A DNA stretch of 64,000 nt, from assembly GCA_043101845.1 (NCBI GenBank), contig JBICHN010000011.1, forward strand, positions 124,001 through 188,000, read 5' to 3'. The first letter of the stretch is position 1, and each line of letters opens with the position of its first letter. The position numbers and the translations under genes are program-made. A model generated the notes under the pieces. The model was not told where the DNA came from. It searched no databases and was given only the letters and a program-made list of their open reading frames with translations. The stretch comes from JBICHN01 sp043101845. GTDB taxonomy: Bacteria > Planctomycetota > Phycisphaerae > Phycisphaerales > UBA5793. Of this stretch, positions 16,910 through 26,110 are shown one piece after another.

Positions 16910-18433
16910 TCACTCGATTCGCGCCACATTGCTCACGGCGCAGGTTTCGAGGTCGATGAGTTGGAGCCGCCCGCCGCACGCGGCCGCGGGAAGGATGATG
17001 ACATGCTGCCCGGCGCCGTTCGGATCGGAGGGAAGGTTCGAGCCGACGAGTTGAAGGCTGCTGAAGGCGAGGTCGAGCGTGGCGCCCGCGCATCGTCGGC
17101 CGGTGGGAATGGTGATGGAGCCCGACTCCCGGGCAAAGAAGAGGGCCACGGCTCCTGAGGGTGTCGCACAGATCCACGACGCGACGCCGACTCCACCAGA
17201 GGGACAGTCGGCGGTGACCTCGAGCCACAGCCTGTCACCGATCGTGAACCCGAATACGGCCCCTGCGTTCTCCCCGCTTTCGTCGTGCCGAGGCGCGCCG
17301 ATAAGCGCGGCGTCGCCTCGCACGCCGACGGCGGCGCCGAAGTCGTCGCGATCACTCCCGTTCGACGGCGCGAACGACTCGATGAGCGCCCACGATGGCC
17401 CATACTTTCGGAATGCGAAGGCGGCGCCCGCGCTCGTCGAACTTCCGGGCGCGCCGATCACCGCGAGATTGTCCTCGAGGTCGACCGAATCCCCGAACAG
17501 GACGCCCGGATTCTGCACGCCCGGCGTCAACTTCGAATCTTCCCTCCAGACGCCGGCGTCGCGACGGAAGACATACGCAGCGCCCGCGCCCCGCGCTCCA
17601 ATCAACACCTTCGCGCCATCGAGGGAGATCGATCCGCCGAACCCATCGTTCTCGACCGGATCCGACGGTCGAAGCGTCGCCTCGACGACCCATCCGTTCA
17701 CCGTGTGGCGGTAGACCTCGACGACGCCCCACCGGGGTCCGGTCCCCGACTCGATCCACGAGCCAATGACCACGCCGTCGGCGACCGCGTCGATGGCTCG
17801 GCCGAAGCGAGTACGATCGGCCAGACCAGTGGAGAGCTTCGCCTCCTGCGCCCACGCTCCCCCTTCGCGGCGGAAGACATAGACGGCCCCGGCGTCGTCG
17901 ACCAAGTCATCGGCTGCGTCGGCTCCGACGAAGATGAGATCGCCAACGATCGAGACGGACACGCCGAACGCGTCGAACGGCTGACCATCGGAGGCGTGAA
18001 GTTCGGCGTGGAGGCCCCACTCAGCGCCGTCCCATCGGTACACGAAGACGGCGCCGGTATCGTCATGTCGCGGGGCGCCGATCACGACCCAGTCGCCATC
18101 GGCATCGACCGCTAATCCGAAGGTATCGACATCGGTTCCGCCCGGCGCGAGCAGTCGAGCCTCCTGAGTCCACGAGCCGCCGGTGAATCGCAGAATGAAC
18201 GCGGCGCCGGCTTCGCGACCGAGATCGTCGTTGCCGTGCGCGCCGACCACCGCGACATCGCCCGACACGGCGAGCGCGTTCCCGAAGTAGTCCCAGGGCT
18301 CGAGCGCGGGAGGCATGATCGTTTCGCGCTCCTCCACGCCGCATTGGGCCTTCGTCACTTCGAGAAACGGACCAGGCGCGATGAGGAACAGAAGGAGCAC
18401 GGGCATCAGATTCTGTCCAGGGAGGCGCGTCAT
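16910..18433 (-). CDS. Secreted FG-GAP repeat beta-propeller protein (paralogue 1)
   Basis: A signal peptide (PVLLLFLIAPGPFLEVTKAQ) is followed by about six or seven repeats of roughly 50 residues with the pattern D.FG..V...GD..V.GA.....GAV.VF...G..W.QEA.L, an integrin-like beta-propeller. The last 105 residues are the two-cysteine C-terminal module shared with other proteins here, ending LQLIDLETCAVSNVARIE. ATG 18433 starts the signal peptide. It lies head to tail with a clear paralogue (18626-20176); 41 bases near the 3' ends (16920-16960 and 18636-18676) are identical. Function is unknown; extracellular adhesion or calcium binding would fit the fold. Confidence 0.85.
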   Translation of the reverse strand: MTRLPGQNLMPVLLLFLIAPGPFLEVTKAQCGVEERETIMPPALEPWDYFGNALAVSGDVAVVGAHGNDDLGREAGAAFILRFTGGSWTQEARLLAPGGTDVDTFGLAVDADGDWVVIGAPRHDDTGAVFVYRWDGAEWGLHAELHASDGQPFDAFGVSVSIVGDLIFVGADAADDLVDDAGAVYVFRREGGAWAQEAKLSTGLADRTRFGRAIDAVADGVVIGSWIESGTGPRWGVVEVYRHTVNGWVVEATLRPSDPVENDGFGGSISLDGAKVLIGARGAGAAYVFRRDAGVWREDSKLTPGVQNPGVLFGDSVDLEDNLAVIGAPGSSTSAGAAFAFRKYGPSWALIESFAPSNGSDRDDFGAAVGVRGDAALIGAPRHDESGENAGAVFGFTIGDRLWLEVTADCPSGGVGVASWICATPSGAVALFFARESGSITIPTGRRCAGATLDLAFSSLQLVGSNLPSDPNGAGQHVIILPAAACGGRLQLIDLETCAVSNVARIE

Positions 18434-18625
18434 TGGTTTGACCCCATGCGATGTGGAAGAAACCACGCGAACGCAGGCCGACGCCGTTCCAGGTGATCAG
18501 CCGACGAGCCGGTCCACCGTGCGTCGGAGCGGCGGCGTCTTCTTCAAATTAATCCGCCTGAGGCGAGAACACAAGATCGCATTAATGAAATCGCTGTTCA
18601 TCTCATGGCTTCGGGGATGGCCGAT

Positions 18626-20176
18626 TCATTCAATCCGCGCCACATTGCTCACGGCGCAGGTTTCGAGGTCGATGAGCTGCAGGAACCCGCCGCACGCGGC
18701 GTCGGGGATGAATCCCTCGAGGCTTCCGGCGCCGTTTTCGTCGGACCAGAGCTCGGATGACACGAGATGAAGCCGCGGTCCCGAAAGGCCGAGCGCGGCG
18801 CCGTGGCATGGGTAGCGATCCGGAATGACGAGACTTCGGCTCCTTGCCGAGTAGAGCAATGCGACACGGCCGTGGGGTGTAGCGCAGGTCCAGTCAATGG
18901 TCGCCGATTCTCCAGCGGGACAGGAGCCGTCCACGCTGATCCGGGGCGTTTCTCCGAGGCGGAAGAGATACGCGGAACGCACATGCGGGCGCCACGGGTC
19001 GTAGTAGGGCGCGCCTACGAGAGCGGTGTCGGTAGCGAGCGCGACAGTTCGGCCGAAGTAATCCTCGGCCCAGGGCTGGTCGGGCGACGCGAGTCGCGCC
19101 CGTTCAACCCAGCTATTCCCTTGGAATTGGAAGAGGTACGCATGGCCCCGCCACGGCGGCCCGTCGTTTGAGGTGGGAGCGCCCACGAGAAGCGCATCGT
19201 TCGAGAGGGCGACGGAATACCCGAAGCGCGAGTCCCGGAAGGCCGAGGATCCGCGGATTCTCGTTTCCTCTATCCAGACGCCGTCCCGAAGACGAAAGAT
19301 GAAAACGCTTCCCGTCGATCCTCCAGTCTCGTGGTCCGCGGGACCGTACGGGGCGCCTACGACGAGGACATCACGCTCGATCTCGACACTGAGTCCAAAG
19401 CCGGCCTCGTCGTGGAGGTCCGAAGGGATCAGCTTTGCTTCCTGGGTCCACACGCCGCGTCGAAAACGAAAGATATAAACCGCCCCGGCGTCTCCATGGT
19501 GGGGAGCGCCGACGGCCACCACATTGTCGAAGGCGGCGACAGAGGCGCCGAACGAATCCAGAGGTCCGCCGTCCGTCGCGACAAGAGCGGCCTCCTCAGA
19601 CCAGGCATGCAGGTTCTTGCGGAAACAGCGGACAATATGTCGGGGCGAATGGCGATAGCCCGGGCCGGTGACCACGAGATCACCATGGATGTCCACGGCG
19701 CCTCCCTGATTATCACCGGGGCGACAATCCAACGACTGGAGTTTCGCGTCGAGGATCCACGAGCCCTGTGCCCTTCGGTAGACATACGCAGCCCCGCAGC
19801 GGGATGATTCATCACTCGACCACCGCGCCCCGATCACGACGACACCGTCATGAATAGCAAGCGCCGAACCGAAAAAGGCACTCGGTTCGCGACCGGGCGG
19901 GCCGATCGTTCCTTCAAGTATCCACCTCGCGGCGTCGCGTTTGAACACATACACGGCGCCAGCCTTTTGTCCGCGGGAATCGCCGTACGGAGCGCCGATC
20001 AGAGCGTAATCAGGTGCGAGCGCGAGAGCGCTGGCGTATCCGTCCTCTTCCTCACTGCGGTCGGGTCGATCCAGCCTGCTCCGCTGTACCGAATCGCATT
20101 GAGCATGCGCCGCGGCGGCGAAAGAGAACGCGAGGCATCCGACACACAGGACAACGAAGCGAAGTGCGCATCTCAT
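18626..20176 (-). CDS. Secreted FG-GAP repeat beta-propeller protein (paralogue 2)
   Basis: Same architecture as the downstream neighbour: signal peptide (FVVLCVGCLAFSFAAAAHAQ), six or seven FG-GAP-type repeats (for example DGYASALALAPDYALIGAPYGD and DSFGASVAAFDNVVAVGAPHHG) and the two-cysteine C-terminal module ending in the identical LQLIDLETCAVSNVARIE. ATG 20176 is chosen because it begins the signal peptide and follows AGAGG; the frame runs open to 20359 but that sequence lacks signal features. The pair evidently arose by tandem duplication, with later exchange or constraint at the 3' end. Confidence 0.85.
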   Translation of the reverse strand: MRCALRFVVLCVGCLAFSFAAAAHAQCDSVQRSRLDRPDRSEEEDGYASALALAPDYALIGAPYGDSRGQKAGAVYVFKRDAARWILEGTIGPPGREPSAFFGSALAIHDGVVVIGARWSSDESSRCGAAYVYRRAQGSWILDAKLQSLDCRPGDNQGGAVDIHGDLVVTGPGYRHSPRHIVRCFRKNLHAWSEEAALVATDGGPLDSFGASVAAFDNVVAVGAPHHGDAGAVYIFRFRRGVWTQEAKLIPSDLHDEAGFGLSVEIERDVLVVGAPYGPADHETGGSTGSVFIFRLRDGVWIEETRIRGSSAFRDSRFGYSVALSNDALLVGAPTSNDGPPWRGHAYLFQFQGNSWVERARLASPDQPWAEDYFGRTVALATDTALVGAPYYDPWRPHVRSAYLFRLGETPRISVDGSCPAGESATIDWTCATPHGRVALLYSARSRSLVIPDRYPCHGAALGLSGPRLHLVSSELWSDENGAGSLEGFIPDAACGGFLQLIDLETCAVSNVARIE

Positions 20177-20452
20177 GGTCACGCCTCTTTTCCGTCCCGG
20201 ACACACAGCGCATGCAGGCGAACAAGTCGAGCGGGCGACTCCCGCGGGCGCGGGAGATCTCGTGACGGAGAGTTGTGGTCTCGGGGGCGCTGTGCGGTCG
20301 CCCTGTGCTGAATTCAAGGTACCGCGCGAACCGCTCCGCCGCAAGTCTGCGTGCCGCAATGTCGAATTTCAGTGTGGAGTTCGGCGCCATCGGCCTGAGG
20401 CCGAACATTCGGATGCGCTCGGCGCCGCCCGGTCGGCTACGCTCGTCCTGCA

Positions 20453-21418
20453 ATGAAGGTGTGGCTCAACGGACAATTCGTTAATCGCGATGACGCGACG
20501 GTCAGCGTCCATGACGCGGGCCTTCAGCATGCGGTCGGGCTCTTCGAGACGATGAGGGCGAGCGGGGGGCGGGTGTATCGAGTCCGCGAGCACCTCCAGC
20601 GACTCGCCGACTCCGCGAAGGCGCTCCGTCTCACCGAGACGCTCCGGCCCCGGCCCCTCGCCGAAGCGGTCGAGACGACCGTGCGCGGGAACGACCTCGA
20701 CGAAGCGCGCGTGCGGCTCACGATCACCGGAGGGGATCTCAATCTCCTCCAGGCCCGGCACGAGAACCCGAGTTCGCCGACGATCATCATCGTGGCCCAG
20801 CCGCCGACACGCTATCCCGATGAGCTCTTCACGAAGGGCGTTCGCGTCGGCGTCGCCGACGGTCGACTCAACCCGCTCGATCCGTTCGCCGGACACAAGA
20901 CGATCAACTACTGGAGCCGCCTCCGCGCTCTGCAGGAGGCGGGCGCCGAGGGCCTGTCCGAAGCGCTCTGCTTCAGCGTGAGCAACCACCTCATGTCCGG
21001 ATCGGTGAGCAATGTCGCGCTCGTCAAGGAGGGCGCGCTCCGCACGCCGTTCGCCCGTGGTGAAGAGGTCGAGGGCGCACTGCCTTCCCCCGTGCTTCCG
21101 GGGATCACCCGCGCCGCGGTGTTCGAGTTCGCGGAGCGCCGCGGGATCGGGGTCGAGCGCTCGATGCTCTCCATCGACGACCTGCTCGACGCCGACGAGG
21201 TCTTCCTCACGAACGCGAGCTGGGGTGTGCTGCCCGTCGTCGGGGTTTCGTTCGGCGCGCAGTCGGAGACGATCGGCGCCGGATCGGTCGGCCCGATCAC
21301 CACCACCCTGCGCGAGGCGTGGCTTGAGGATGTCGAATCGCGCACGCAGTCGTCCGGCGGCGTCGAGGTCGAGTCGGAAGGGTTTACTCCGGGCGATGAT
21401 GACGACGCGATGGAATGA
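20453..21418 (+). CDS. Class IV PLP-dependent aminotransferase (BCAT/PabC/D-amino acid family)
   Basis: Fold-type IV aminotransferase. The N-terminus (VWLNGQFV, ATVSVHDAGLQHAVGLFETM) and the pyridoxal phosphate lysine K149 in GHKTINYWSRLRA are clear, as are the cofactor-holding SGSVSNVALV and the later phrase DEVFLTNASWGVLPV. Members include branched-chain aminotransferase, 4-amino-4-deoxychorismate lyase and D-alanine aminotransferase; the sequence alone does not decide, although the EALCFSVSNHLMSGSVSN segment resembles PabC-like and BCAT-like members. No Shine-Dalgarno lies before ATG 20453; a -10-like TACGCT ends 9 bases upstream, so the mRNA may be leaderless. An acidic tail ends the protein. 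Confidence 0.85.
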   Translation: MKVWLNGQFVNRDDATVSVHDAGLQHAVGLFETMRASGGRVYRVREHLQRLADSAKALRLTETLRPRPLAEAVETTVRGNDLDEARVRLTITGGDLNLLQARHENPSSPTIIIVAQPPTRYPDELFTKGVRVGVADGRLNPLDPFAGHKTINYWSRLRALQEAGAEGLSEALCFSVSNHLMSGSVSNVALVKEGALRTPFARGEEVEGALPSPVLPGITRAAVFEFAERRGIGVERSMLSIDDLLDADEVFLTNASWGVLPVVGVSFGAQSETIGAGSVGPITTTLREAWLEDVESRTQSSGGVEVESEGFTPGDDDDAME

Positions 21419-21435
21419 CGCTCGCCGTCTCGGTA

Positions 21436-21462
21436 GGAAACGAAACGCGACGGACGCCGTCG
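21436..21462 (-). terminator. Probable terminator of the endonuclease gene
   Basis: A 6-bp stem (CGACGG 21448-21453 with CCGTCG 21457-21462) and 3-base loop are followed on the minus strand by CGTTTCGTTTCC. The T-rich tail closely resembles those behind the AraC gene and the tRNA, and it lies 60 bases beyond the stop of the minus-strand endonuclease gene. Confidence 0.45.
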
Positions 21463-21522
21463 GGCGCCCGCCGCGTGTAAGAGACCGCGAGTTCCGTCCG
21501 GTCGTTGGACTCCATTGAGAAC

Positions 21523-23460
21523 CTAAGGGCATCCTCCCGCGAAGGACTGCGATCCGTTCGGCGTTCCGGGAGTGTCGTTCGCCGGCGCCTGCCACACGAA
21601 ATCGCCGTAGGCGCAGCCGGTTCCGGCGAGTTGGAGCGAATGGCCGACCGGCGTCGAACTGCTCTCGCTCACGCCGATGTTCTCCGACGCGAGCCCGGAC
21701 GCGGGTCCGTCCTGCGCCACGAACGATCCCTCGTAACTCAGGAACTGCACGACGCCATTCGTCGGATCGACGAGCGCGATACCGTCGGGCGCGCCGTTCT
21801 GCAGTCCGCTGATCGCGAATGAGATCGCGCCGAATCCGTTCTCGTGGTCGGGAATGACGCCCGAGAGCGTGGTCGACTTGTACCACTCGCCGTTCCGACC
21901 GTTGTAGGAGACGATGAGCCAGTTCGAGAGATCGGTCCCGGCGGGGCCCGCCACTTCGACGAACTCACCGGTGTCACTGCCCGAGTTGTCGTAGTGGAGC
22001 TCGTTGATCCAGGGGTCGCCGCTCGGCCCTGATCCGCCGCCACCACCACCGCCGCAGTCGCCGTCGAGCGTCTGTCCATTGTTCACGGCGCCGGGAGTGT
22101 CATTCGCCGGAGGCTGCCAGGTGAAGTCGGCCGACGCCGCGCCGGTTCCGCTGAGCTGAAGCGAATGACCGACGCTCGTGCCGCCCGATTCGCTCACGCC
22201 GATGTCGGTCGACGCCATGCCGGTCGCCGGACCGCTCGAGGCGGTGAACGAGCCCTCGTAACTGATGAACTCGACGACCTGGTCATCGGGGTCGACGAGC
22301 GCCAGGCCGTCGGGCGCCCCGTTCTGCATGCTCGAGAAGGTGAACGCGAGCGTCCCCATGCAGTTCTGTTGATCGGGGATCACCCCGGAGAGATTGACGG
22401 TCTTGTAGACGGATCCGTTCGAGCCGTTGTATCCGAGGACCTGCCAGCCGCTGAGGTCGAGGCCGGCGGGCCCGGCGATCTCGACGAACTCGCCGGTGTC
22501 GCCGCCGGAGTTGTCGTAGTGGAATTCGTTGATCCACGGCTGGCCCGCGCCGCCGCCACCACCACCGCCACCGCCCCCTCCGAAGAGGATCGTGACCCAT
22601 TCCGGATGATCGATGAACGGATTCCGATTCCCCTGGTAGCTGTAGACGATGTCATTGCGAATGCGCTCGCGATCATCGACGGGGTCGAGTTCATGCCACT
22701 GGACAAGGGTGGCGAGCACGCCCATGTACGCGACGCTCTCGTTCGACTGCGTGTTCGAGACGATGAGGTTGCGGTCGTCGGTGAGGATGAGGTCCGGCTC
22801 GCTATGCCCCGATCCGCCGTGGGTTCCGCCTTCGTAGCGGACATCCATGTACATGAGGGCTCGGGCGACATCGCCGCGACGGTCGGCCCAGGTCTCCCAG
22901 GTCCCGGTCGAGCCGGACCCGGTCGTCCAGTTCGAGTTTCCGGGGTAGACGCCGCTGCCGCCGCCCGATCCGTTCGTCGAAACGGTCGTCTTCTCCGAGC
23001 ATGACGCGTCGCAGAAGTCATAGGGCTTGTTGCTCCGCGAAGTGTTGTAGCTGTCGTGGCAGAGGAAGAGGTGGTGGCAGTCGGTGTACGGATAGTTCCC
23101 GCTGTGGTCATTCGGGAAGCCGTAGGACTTCGGCCAGGTGTGCTCGCGGTTGTAGTCCGAGTTGCCGCCACCGTACTTCGGATACGACTCGTTCAAGTAG
23201 ACATCGACGATGCGGCTCGAGTTCGCAGGATCTTCATCGGCGAGTTCGAGGATGTCCCAGGTGTCGGTGTTCGACGAGGTATAGGGGAAGCGGATGTGAT
23301 CATCGATGATGTCATGGAGCGAGGCGCGGAGCGCGGCGGCGCTCGAGGGGTCGGCCGTGTCGTAGTAGCCCGTCGGCTGCGCGGACGACGCGGCGGCGAC
23401 GAGTATCGACGCGAGTCCGACGAGCAGACCTCGCGCCGTCCCGGTCAGGGTACGGGTCAT
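21523..23460 (-). CDS. Secreted endonuclease I with two lamin-tail-like C-terminal modules
   Basis: A signal peptide (about 1-28, ending AASSAQ) precedes an endonuclease I domain (about 30-300) with the active-site phrase REHTWPKSYG (R105, E106, H107), a family of periplasmic or extracellular nonspecific nucleases. A polyglycine linker then leads to two copies of a 150-residue module that starts PWINE(F/L)HYDNSG and ends PANDTPG; they resemble lamin-tail domains often found on secreted bacterial nucleases. The second linker is also glycine-rich. ATG 23460 has AAGGA 7 bases upstream. A role in feeding on extracellular DNA or biofilm turnover is likely. Confidence 0.88.
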   Translation of the reverse strand: MTRTLTGTARGLLVGLASILVAAASSAQPTGYYDTADPSSAAALRASLHDIIDDHIRFPYTSSNTDTWDILELADEDPANSSRIVDVYLNESYPKYGGGNSDYNREHTWPKSYGFPNDHSGNYPYTDCHHLFLCHDSYNTSRSNKPYDFCDASCSEKTTVSTNGSGGGSGVYPGNSNWTTGSGSTGTWETWADRRGDVARALMYMDVRYEGGTHGGSGHSEPDLILTDDRNLIVSNTQSNESVAYMGVLATLVQWHELDPVDDRERIRNDIVYSYQGNRNPFIDHPEWVTILFGGGGGGGGGGGAGQPWINEFHYDNSGGDTGEFVEIAGPAGLDLSGWQVLGYNGSNGSVYKTVNLSGVIPDQQNCMGTLAFTFSSMQNGAPDGLALVDPDDQVVEFISYEGSFTASSGPATGMASTDIGVSESGGTSVGHSLQLSGTGAASADFTWQPPANDTPGAVNNGQTLDGDCGGGGGGGSGPSGDPWINELHYDNSGSDTGEFVEVAGPAGTDLSNWLIVSYNGRNGEWYKSTTLSGVIPDHENGFGAISFAISGLQNGAPDGIALVDPTNGVVQFLSYEGSFVAQDGPASGLASENIGVSESSSTPVGHSLQLAGTGCAYGDFVWQAPANDTPGTPNGSQSFAGGCP

Positions 23461-23629
23461 GGGGGGTCCTTCCATCCTGGAGTGAGGGGAACGATGGGAC
23501 GCGGGGGCGGCGCGACGAATGTCGCGCCGACGCCGCGGAAAGAGCGAAGCGCCGGTTCGATATGGCGTCGATCGATGCCCGGATCGTGAGGGGCGCCAAC
23601 TCGGACCGCTTCCGTGCCTGTGAGGGTGG

Positions 23630-24874
23630 GTGGATGCCTCGACCCTTGCCATCCATGTCGGATCGCCGGGCATCATCGCGACAGAGAATCAAGCGGCGGT
23701 GAAGGAATTGCTCGGTCTGGATGAACCGATGACGGCGCGGCTCGAGCGGCGGCGATCGGAGGACCGAATGAACGCCGGCCGCCGATTGGCCGATGAGGCG
23801 GGTATCCCTATGATCGCGCTCGATTTTTCGCCTGCCACCGGAGGGGAGCCGGAGATGCCGATGGAGACCGAGGAGCAGCCGCAGTCGGCCGCGGGCCGTT
23901 TACCGGACGAGCCCTGCGTGGCCGCGACGCCGGAGAGCGTCAGCGACGCGCCGCGAAACGCGAGTGACTTCGATCCCGAAGCCCACACCGTGCGCACGAC
24001 TCCCGACCCGGACGGAACCGAATACGAGTACGATGTCTCGATCGGCCTGCTCTGTTATCGGGATAAGCAGCGGATCGACGATCTGCTCACCTCGATCGAG
24101 GCCTCGCCCCACAAGTACAAGTACGAAGTTCTTCTTTCGGACAATGGCTCGGTCGACGGCACGCGCGACATGGTGCGCGAGAAATATCCGTATGTCCGAA
24201 TTCTCGAGAACGGGCGCAATCTCGGCGTGGCGGGCGGGCGCAATCGCCTCTTCTGGAACAGCCGCGCGAAGTACACGATGATTCTCGACTCGGACACGGT
24301 CGTGCACGAGAACTCGATCGACACCCTCGTCGACACGGCGGAGTCGAAGCCGCAGGCCGGGATGATCCATCCGAAGCTCGTCTACCGCGACGGCACGCTG
24401 CAACTTTCGATCCGGCCGTTTCCGAAGTTCCATTACATCCTCATCGAGGGAACGCGCTTCCGGAAGTGGTTCGAATGGACCGGCATCCCCGCGAAGTACG
24501 ACATGCGGAATGTCGACCACGACAAGCTGCAGCGGATCGACTGCTGCTACGGCGCCGGCATGCTCATTCGAAATCGCCTGACGAAGGAAATAGGCGGCTT
24601 CGACGAGGGGTACTTCTACCAGTACGAAGACTTCGATCTCTGCTACCGCTTCGACGCGGCGGGATGGGAGAACTGGTACCAGCCTGATGCCGTGATCACG
24701 CACTTCTACGAGCGCGAGGACACGATCTTTCATCACAGCCTCAAGAAGCACATCCTCTCGATTCTCCGTTTCCAGTCGAAGCACATGTGGAAGGTGAATC
24801 GCAGTCCGGTGGTGCATCGCCGCGATTACGACGGTGAACTCGTCCCGGACATCGGCGTCGAGCCGCGGGAATGA
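23630..24874 (+). CDS. Family 2 glycosyltransferase
   Basis: GT-A fold transferase using a nucleotide sugar. The GT2 signatures are YDVSIGLLCYRD, VLLSDNGSVDGT, NLGVAGGRN, MILDSDTVVHEN (the DxD metal site) and GGFDEGYFYQYEDFDLCYR. About 130 N-terminal residues before the domain are acidic and Pro-rich and not part of the family. GTG 23630 is the first start after an in-frame stop at 23621 and codon usage looks coding from there; ATG 23768, with GGAGGA 4-5 bases upstream, is a strong alternative giving 368 residues. The acceptor is unknown; the gene stands alone between the endonuclease and a lipoprotein operon. Confidence 0.85.
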   Translation: MDASTLAIHVGSPGIIATENQAAVKELLGLDEPMTARLERRRSEDRMNAGRRLADEAGIPMIALDFSPATGGEPEMPMETEEQPQSAAGRLPDEPCVAATPESVSDAPRNASDFDPEAHTVRTTPDPDGTEYEYDVSIGLLCYRDKQRIDDLLTSIEASPHKYKYEVLLSDNGSVDGTRDMVREKYPYVRILENGRNLGVAGGRNRLFWNSRAKYTMILDSDTVVHENSIDTLVDTAESKPQAGMIHPKLVYRDGTLQLSIRPFPKFHYILIEGTRFRKWFEWTGIPAKYDMRNVDHDKLQRIDCCYGAGMLIRNRLTKEIGGFDEGYFYQYEDFDLCYRFDAAGWENWYQPDAVITHFYEREDTIFHHSLKKHILSILRFQSKHMWKVNRSPVVHRRDYDGELVPDIGVEPRE

Positions 24875-25035
24875 CCGGTCGGGAACCGCCGGACGGCGCC
24901 CGGCGGGCGCGACCGCCTCTATGATGAGCGACGAGAGTGAACCGCAATCGTCCGCGGGCGCCGTGGAATAGCCGGCCGTCGGCCGTGTCCCCATTCCTGC
25001 CGTCCCGGTCGTCCAGAATGAGGAGCCGTTGCGCC

Positions 25036-25467
25036 ATGATCTCGAGGTCACGCCCGATCGCCCTGTGCCTGTCGGCCTGTTTCGTTCTGCTCGCGCTCTC
25101 CCTCTCCGGAGGATGCGCGTCCGAGCCGGTCGACCCCCGCGATTACGAGAATCCGGAGCGACCGCTTGCGAAGATCGCCATCGCGAATCCGGACTTGCAG
25201 AAGTGGATGCGCTTCGAGCCGCCGACGGTCGTGCGTGACGAGGACGGATTCGTCACGCGAGTCGAAGTCGTCGCCTACGCGACTTCGGTCAACACCCTCA
25301 AGGTTGACTATCGGCCTACCTTCCTCGACCGCAACGGTGTCGCGATTGAGCCGGTGTCGAGCTGGCGGACGCGGTTCCTCGAGCCGAATGTGCCCGAGCG
25401 GTTCATTCTCAAGCCGAACGGGAAGAACGCGGTCGACTACCAGTTGAGTCTGCGGTGGAGCCACTGA
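25036..25467 (+). CDS. YcfL-like (DUF1425) lipoprotein
   Basis: The signal peptide ends with lipobox LSGGC, giving a lipid-anchored protein of about 120 residues. The body (ANPDLQKWM, VVAYATSVNTLKVDYRPTFLDRNGVAIEP) matches the beta-sandwich YcfL/DUF1425 family as I remember it: a statement about a paired-interaction or tuning region followed by a fixed phrase on a strand. AGGAG at 25021-25025 supports ATG 25036. In many proteobacteria ycfL sits next to lpoB and a COG3014 gene, and the same three families occur here, which strengthens the call. The next gene starts inside its 3' end. Confidence 0.75.
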   Translation: MISRSRPIALCLSACFVLLALSLSGGCASEPVDPRDYENPERPLAKIAIANPDLQKWMRFEPPTVVRDEDGFVTRVEVVAYATSVNTLKVDYRPTFLDRNGVAIEPVSSWRTRFLEPNVPERFILKPNGKNAVDYQLSLRWSH

Positions 25468-26051
25468 GCGGGGGAACTCGGAGGCGCCGCGCCGGCTGGA
25501 TCGGCGCGGCCACGGTCACCGTCGCGCTCGCACTGGCGATGATCACGACCGGACCCGCCGGCTGCGCTGCGACGAGCGCGGCGCAGGCGCCGACGACGAT
25601 GCTTCGCAGTGTCGATCTCGTGCGCATGACGGACCTGATGGCGGAATCGCTCATCGCATCCGATGTCGAGATCATGAACGCCGTGATCGTCGCGGACCGC
25701 GTGGTGAATCGGACGAACCACATCATGGAGCCGGGCGAGAAGGAACTCTTCGTCGCGCGGCTTCGGAGAATGCTGAACGAGAGCGAGACGCTCGCCGTCG
25801 CGAATGTGCGATTCGTCGCAGCGGCGGATGACCTCGCGGACCTGACCGAGGCGCCCGGAGAGGACGCGACCGGCGTCGGACCGACGCATGCGCTGACTGC
25901 GACCTTCCGCACGCTGACCACCGTCACGCGGCGGGTCCGTGACGACGCGTATGTCTGCGCGTTCCAACTGCAGAACCTGCGGACGCGCGAAGTGGTTTGG
26001 GAAGACGCCTACGAGGTGCGCTTCGCGGTCGAGCGCGGCAAGTTCCAATGA
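25455..26051 (+). CDS. LpoB-like penicillin-binding protein activator lipoprotein
   Basis: A basic N-terminus, hydrophobic stretch and a lipobox-like PAGC suggest a lipoprotein, though proline at -3 is unusual. The mature part has SVDLVRMTDLMAESLIAS, VVNRTNH, FVARLRRMLNES and the final strand FQLQNLRTREVVWEDAYEVRF, all matching LpoB, the outer-membrane lipoprotein that reaches through peptidoglycan to stimulate PBP1b in E. coli. GTG 25455 overlaps the upstream stop by 13 bases. If functional, it implies a class A penicillin-binding protein elsewhere in the genome, notable for a planctomycete. Paralogous LpoB-fold proteins with other roles cannot be excluded. Confidence 0.75.
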   Translation: MEPLSGGTRRRRAGWIGAATVTVALALAMITTGPAGCAATSAAQAPTTMLRSVDLVRMTDLMAESLIASDVEIMNAVIVADRVVNRTNHIMEPGEKELFVARLRRMLNESETLAVANVRFVAAADDLADLTEAPGEDATGVGPTHALTATFRTLTTVTRRVRDDAYVCAFQLQNLRTREVVWEDAYEVRFAVERGKFQ

Positions 26052-26110
26052 GGCGGCCGGGCGCGGCGAACCATTGAATCGCCGGCGAGGTCGAATCGAA
26101 CGGGAGGCGG

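Noticed and set aside
22556..22580. GGT/GCC repeats in the endonuclease gene as a simple-sequence repeat locus
   Set aside because: They encode polyglycine linkers between modules in frame, so they are explained as protein linkers.
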